Assembly (NCBI GenBank): GCA_020850915.1 | Contig: JADZDV010000407.1 | Coordinates: forward strand, 1 to 17,014 | From: Chloroflexota bacterium | Lineage (GTDB): Bacteria; Chloroflexota; UBA6077; JADZDV01 | Direction of reading: 5' to 3' | DNA: 17,014 nt | In this document: positions 14,460 through 17,014 of the stretch, piece by piece | Layout: each line of letters opens with the position of its first letter | Position numbering within the stretch: position 1 is the stretch's first letter | Made by a program: the position numbers and the translations under genes | The notes under the pieces: model-generated | What the model saw: the letters and a program-made list of their open reading frames with translations, nothing else | The model's database searches: none | What the model was told of the DNA's origin: nothing

Positions 14460-16268
14460 GTGACAACCGCGCAGCCCGGACGGATCCGACCGCTGATCCA
14501 TGACTTCCGCCTGCCGCTGATCGTGCTGCTCGGCATCATGTTGTACGTGACGCTTGAATGGCAGGGGTGGAGCGTCCCTGCGCTCGTCGTCGTCCTGGTC
14601 GCCATTGGTGTCGGGAGCTTCCACCTGGCGGTAGACATCTACGCCTCGATCCGGCGCGGGCAATACGCCCTTGACTTCATCGCCCTGCTCGCCATCGTCG
14701 TGGCACTCATCACCAGCGAGTTCCTGGTCGGCGCAATCATCTCCCTGATGCTCTCGACCGGGAGGACCCTCGAGGCCTACGGCGTCTCCCGCGCCAGGGA
14801 GTCGCTCACGAGGCTGGTGGAGCGACTCCCAGACGAGGTCGTACCGATCGAGAACGGCCAGCCCGGCCGACAAGTCAAGGTCGGAGAGGTTCGGGTGGGG
14901 GACCAGCTGCTGGTTCGCAAGGGCGAGGTCATCGCGCTCGACGGCACCCTTCTCTCGCCAGCCGGGCTCACCGACGAGTCATCTCTGACCGGGGAGCCGT
15001 ACGAGCTCGAGAAGACGGAGGGAGACCTGCTCCGAAGCGGCACGATCAACATCGGCGAGCCGATCGTCATGGAAGTCGTGCGCGCCAGCGAGAACTCCAC
15101 GTACAGCAAGATCATCAAGATGGTCCAGGCGGCGCAACAGGAGAAGCCACCGCTGATCCGCCTGGCCGATCGCTACGCCACGCTCTTCACCATGCTGACC
15201 CTGGCCATCGCAGGGCTGGCGTTCGCCCTGAGCCGGAGTCTCGACACAGTCCTGGCCGTGCTGGTCATCGCCACCCCCTGTCCGCTGATCCTCGCCGCGC
15301 CGATCGCCCTGCTGGGCGGCGTGAACTCCGCGGCGCGGCAGCGCATCATCGTCAAGAGCCTGGCGAGTCTCGAGGTGCTGGCGCGGGTGGACGCGATCGT
15401 CTTCGACAAGACCGGCACGCTGACGCTCGGCCGGCCGACTGTGGCCCGTCTGGAAGTGACTGACCCGACCTATTCCGAGGAGCAGGTGCTGGCGGTTGCC
15501 GAGGCGCTGGAGCGAAACTCGCTCCACCCGATCGCCAAGGCGATCGTGAGCGCGGCGCGGTTGCGCGGCGTGCCGGTCCTCCACGCGTCCGAGGTGCGGG
15601 AGACCATCGGCCGCGGCATCGACGGCGAGGTCGAGGGCCAACGCTACGAGGTCAGCAAGCTGTCCGGCGACAGCGGCATGGCCAGTGAGCTACGGCTCGT
15701 GAACGGCCGGCGGATCGCGGTGATCTCCTTTGAAGAAGAGATCAAGCCGGACTCTCAAAAGGTGATGCAGCAGCTCAAGAGGTTTGGCTTCAAGCTTCAC
15801 ATTTTCACCGGTGACCGTCTGGCAGCGGCCCGGAGGGTCGCGGATCGCCTCGGCCAGAACGTGGCAATCCGCGCGGAGTGCACGCCGGAGGACAAGCTGG
15901 CCGGTCTGGAGCAGCTCAAGCGCGAGCGGCACACCACGGCAATGGTGGGAGACGGCATCAACGACGCTCCCGCGCTTGCCCAGGCCGACGTCGGAATGGT
16001 GTTCTCTCACGAAGAGCAGACGGCCTCCTCGGAGGCTGCCGATATCGTGTTCCTGGATGGCGATCTGAGCGTTGTCAAGCAGGCAATCCTGATCGCGCGG
16101 CGGACGATCGCCATCGCCAAACAGTCGATCGTCTGGGGCATCGGACTGAGCGTGGTCGGGATGCTGTTCGCCGCGTTCGGCCTGATCCCGCCGCTCGTCG
16201 GCGCGTTCCTCCAGGAGGCTATCGACGTGGCGGTGATCGTCAACGCGCTCCGCGCGAGCCACGCATAG
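14460..16268 (+). CDS. P1B-type heavy-metal ATPase with TPCP motif
   Basis: The product has 602 residues. It lacks an N-terminal HMA metal-binding domain and any C-terminal hemerythrin-like domain. Membrane segments lie at about 17-32, 38-57, 71-101, 240-290 and 555-595. The intramembrane metal motif is TPCP (272-275, Cys274). The actuator TGE is at 178-180, the phosphorylated Asp is D316 in DKTGTLT and the P1B HP signature is SLHPIA (354-359). TGD is at 450-452 and GDGINDAP at 497-504. TPCP-type ATPases (P1B-5) have been linked to Ni2+, Co2+ or Fe2+ export, but the motif alone does not settle the metal. A TTG at 14424 is in frame, overlapping the adaptor, but GTG 14460 has GGAG 5 nt upstream and is preferred, 25 nt after the adaptor stop. 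The gene is probably the last of the export operon. Confidence 0.9.
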   Translation: MTTAQPGRIRPLIHDFRLPLIVLLGIMLYVTLEWQGWSVPALVVVLVAIGVGSFHLAVDIYASIRRGQYALDFIALLAIVVALITSEFLVGAIISLMLSTGRTLEAYGVSRARESLTRLVERLPDEVVPIENGQPGRQVKVGEVRVGDQLLVRKGEVIALDGTLLSPAGLTDESSLTGEPYELEKTEGDLLRSGTINIGEPIVMEVVRASENSTYSKIIKMVQAAQQEKPPLIRLADRYATLFTMLTLAIAGLAFALSRSLDTVLAVLVIATPCPLILAAPIALLGGVNSAARQRIIVKSLASLEVLARVDAIVFDKTGTLTLGRPTVARLEVTDPTYSEEQVLAVAEALERNSLHPIAKAIVSAARLRGVPVLHASEVRETIGRGIDGEVEGQRYEVSKLSGDSGMASELRLVNGRRIAVISFEEEIKPDSQKVMQQLKRFGFKLHIFTGDRLAAARRVADRLGQNVAIRAECTPEDKLAGLEQLKRERHTTAMVGDGINDAPALAQADVGMVFSHEEQTASSEAADIVFLDGDLSVVKQAILIARRTIAIAKQSIVWGIGLSVVGMLFAAFGLIPPLVGAFLQEAIDVAVIVNALRASHA

Positions 16269-16271
16269 CCG

Positions 16272-16299
16272 CGAGCAGCGATCGTCCGCTCGCTGCTCG
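16272..16299 (+). terminator. Hairpin terminator after the P1B ATPase gene
   Basis: CGAGCAGCGA (16272-16281) pairs perfectly with TCGCTGCTCG (16290-16299), a 10-bp stem with an 8-nt loop, starting 3 nt after the stop codon. There is no T-run. Position and stem quality make termination likely. Confidence 0.65.
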
Positions 16300-16339
16300 A
16301 CTGCCACTGGGGCTAGCACGACGCCCCGGGTGCGCGACC

Positions 16340-16358
16340 GGGGAGGTGGCCCCTCCTC
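16340..16358 (-). terminator. Hairpin downstream of the dehydrogenase gene
   Basis: GGGGAGG (16340-16346) pairs with CCTCCTC (16352-16358), with one G-T pair and a 5-nt loop. It lies 26 nt beyond the stop of the minus-strand dehydrogenase. It may terminate that gene, back to back with the hairpin at 16272-16299. Confidence 0.4.
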
Positions 16359-16384
16359 GGCCGCGAGGACTGGACCGCCAGGCC

Positions 16385-17014
16385 CTACTGCTGGGATCCC
16401 CGTCCCCTTACCTCGATGTGGAGCATCCGCTCATACAGCTTGATCAGCGCGGCGGAGTCCTCTTCGTTGAAGCCGGCCTGCTTGGCGGCCATGTACGGCT
16501 GCTGGGCGATCGGCGCCAGGAGCAGTGGTATGTTCGCGCCACGGGCCATCGCGTTCGCGAGGTCCAGATCCTTGATGCAGATGCCGACGCTGCCAGCAGT
16601 CGAGAAATCACGCCGCAGCGCCTTGTCCAGCTTGAAGCGGTTGATGTAGCTGTCGGCCGCGCCGGAGCGCAGCACGTCGTAAATCTGGTCGGCATCGAGG
16701 CCGAGCTTCACGCCCAGCGCCATGCCCTCATAGCCCGCGAGCTGGGTCACCAGCAGGACCGAGTTGATCACCAGCTTCATCGCGTGGCCGTTGCCGGTTG
16801 GGCCACAGTGGACCGTCTTGGAGCCGATGGCGTCATAGATCGGCTTGCAGTCCTCGACGACGTCGCCCTCGCCGCCGGCCATCACCACCAGCGTGCCCGC
16901 CTCGGCGGCCGGCGTCGTTCCCGAGAGCGGCGCGTCCACGTAGCGGACGCCGCGAGCCGCGGCCTCCGAAGCCAGCCGCCTCGTCAGCTCGGGAATGCTG
17001 GTACAGGTGTCGAT
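16385..17014 (-). CDS. 3-hydroxyisobutyrate dehydrogenase-family oxidoreductase, 5' partial
   Basis: The gene enters from the right edge, and 209 C-terminal residues are visible; the frame is open to the last base. The N-terminal Rossmann GxGxxG motif lies outside the window. Visible signatures are IDTCTSIPEL (1-10), the substrate-binding DAPLSGTTPAAEAGTL (27-41) and the catalytic-lysine motif GPTGNGHAMKLVINSVL (71-87, Lys80 and Asn84). KDLDLANAMARGANIPL matches the conserved KDL...A segment of the C-terminal helical domain. The family oxidises beta-hydroxyacids with NAD(P), for example 3-hydroxyisobutyrate, tartronate semialdehyde or related substrates. The exact substrate cannot be read from this fragment. 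An internal GTG at 16939 is not the true start because the conserved fold continues upstream. It has no evident tie to the stress genes. Confidence 0.92.
   Translation of the reverse strand: MDTCTSIPELTRRLASEAAARGVRYVDAPLSGTTPAAEAGTLVVMAGGEGDVVEDCKPIYDAIGSKTVHCGPTGNGHAMKLVINSVLLVTQLAGYEGMALGVKLGLDADQIYDVLRSGAADSYINRFKLDKALRRDFSTAGSVGICIKDLDLANAMARGANIPLLLAPIAQQPYMAAKQAGFNEEDSAALIKLYERMLHIEVRGRGSQQ

Overview
The window is GC-rich, densely packed bacterial DNA with strongly GC-biased codons. It has many overlapping or closely spaced genes, several GTG starts, and clear GGAGG-type ribosome binding sites. The gene types point to a high-GC, probably single-membrane soil or thermophile lineage, with Chloroflexota (Thermomicrobia/Sphaerobacter-like) the first guess. 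These types are tandem-domain Usp proteins, an AAA_32/Lon-type protease, a KdpE/PhoB-like two-component pair, an MgtA-like ATPase and a TPCP-type P1B ATPase. No marker gene such as rRNA is present, so the taxonomy is an inference. I see no tRNA, rRNA, CRISPR array, insertion sequence or phage gene.

Layout. (1) Positions 1-1927, plus strand: the 3' part of a PAS histidine kinase gene, followed 1 nt later by its OmpR/PhoB-type response regulator. A strong hairpin follows. (2) Positions 2016-4845, minus strand: a four-gene operon read right to left. It holds two tandem-domain universal stress proteins, a divergent HPF/RaiA-like (ribosome hibernation) protein and a small coiled-coil protein. The last three genes overlap by about 11 nt at each junction. 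(3) Positions 4846-5051: a divergent control region with a tandem 11-mer repeat. (4) Positions 5052-7508, plus strand: an MgtA-like P-type ATPase ending in a hairpin. (5) Positions 7554-11472, minus strand: a Lon-type AAA_32 protease followed 46 nt later by a Usp-Usp-CBS-CBS fusion. A near-consensus sigma70 promoter lies upstream. (6) Positions 11473-11821: a divergent control region with three PHO-box-like repeat units facing the next operon. (7) Positions 11822-16268, plus strand: an FtsX/MacB-type ABC permease, its ATPase, a short membrane-fusion-like adaptor and a P1B-type metal ATPase, all tightly spaced. (8) Positions 16385-17014, minus strand: the 3' end of a 3-hydroxyisobutyrate dehydrogenase-family gene, separated from the ATPase by two hairpins.

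Taken together this looks like a stress, dormancy and ion-homeostasis island. A two-component system sits next to Usp proteins, a hibernation-factor-like protein, a Lon-type protease and two cation ATPases. The content resembles the mycobacterial DosR dormancy regulon in kind, though the regulator family differs (OmpR/PhoB-type here, NarL-type for DosR). The most interesting non-coding signal is a family of 11-bp-pitch GTTCACC/GTTTACC direct repeats in both divergent control regions. They resemble actinobacterial PHO boxes and are plausible binding sites for the PhoB-type regulator encoded in the window.
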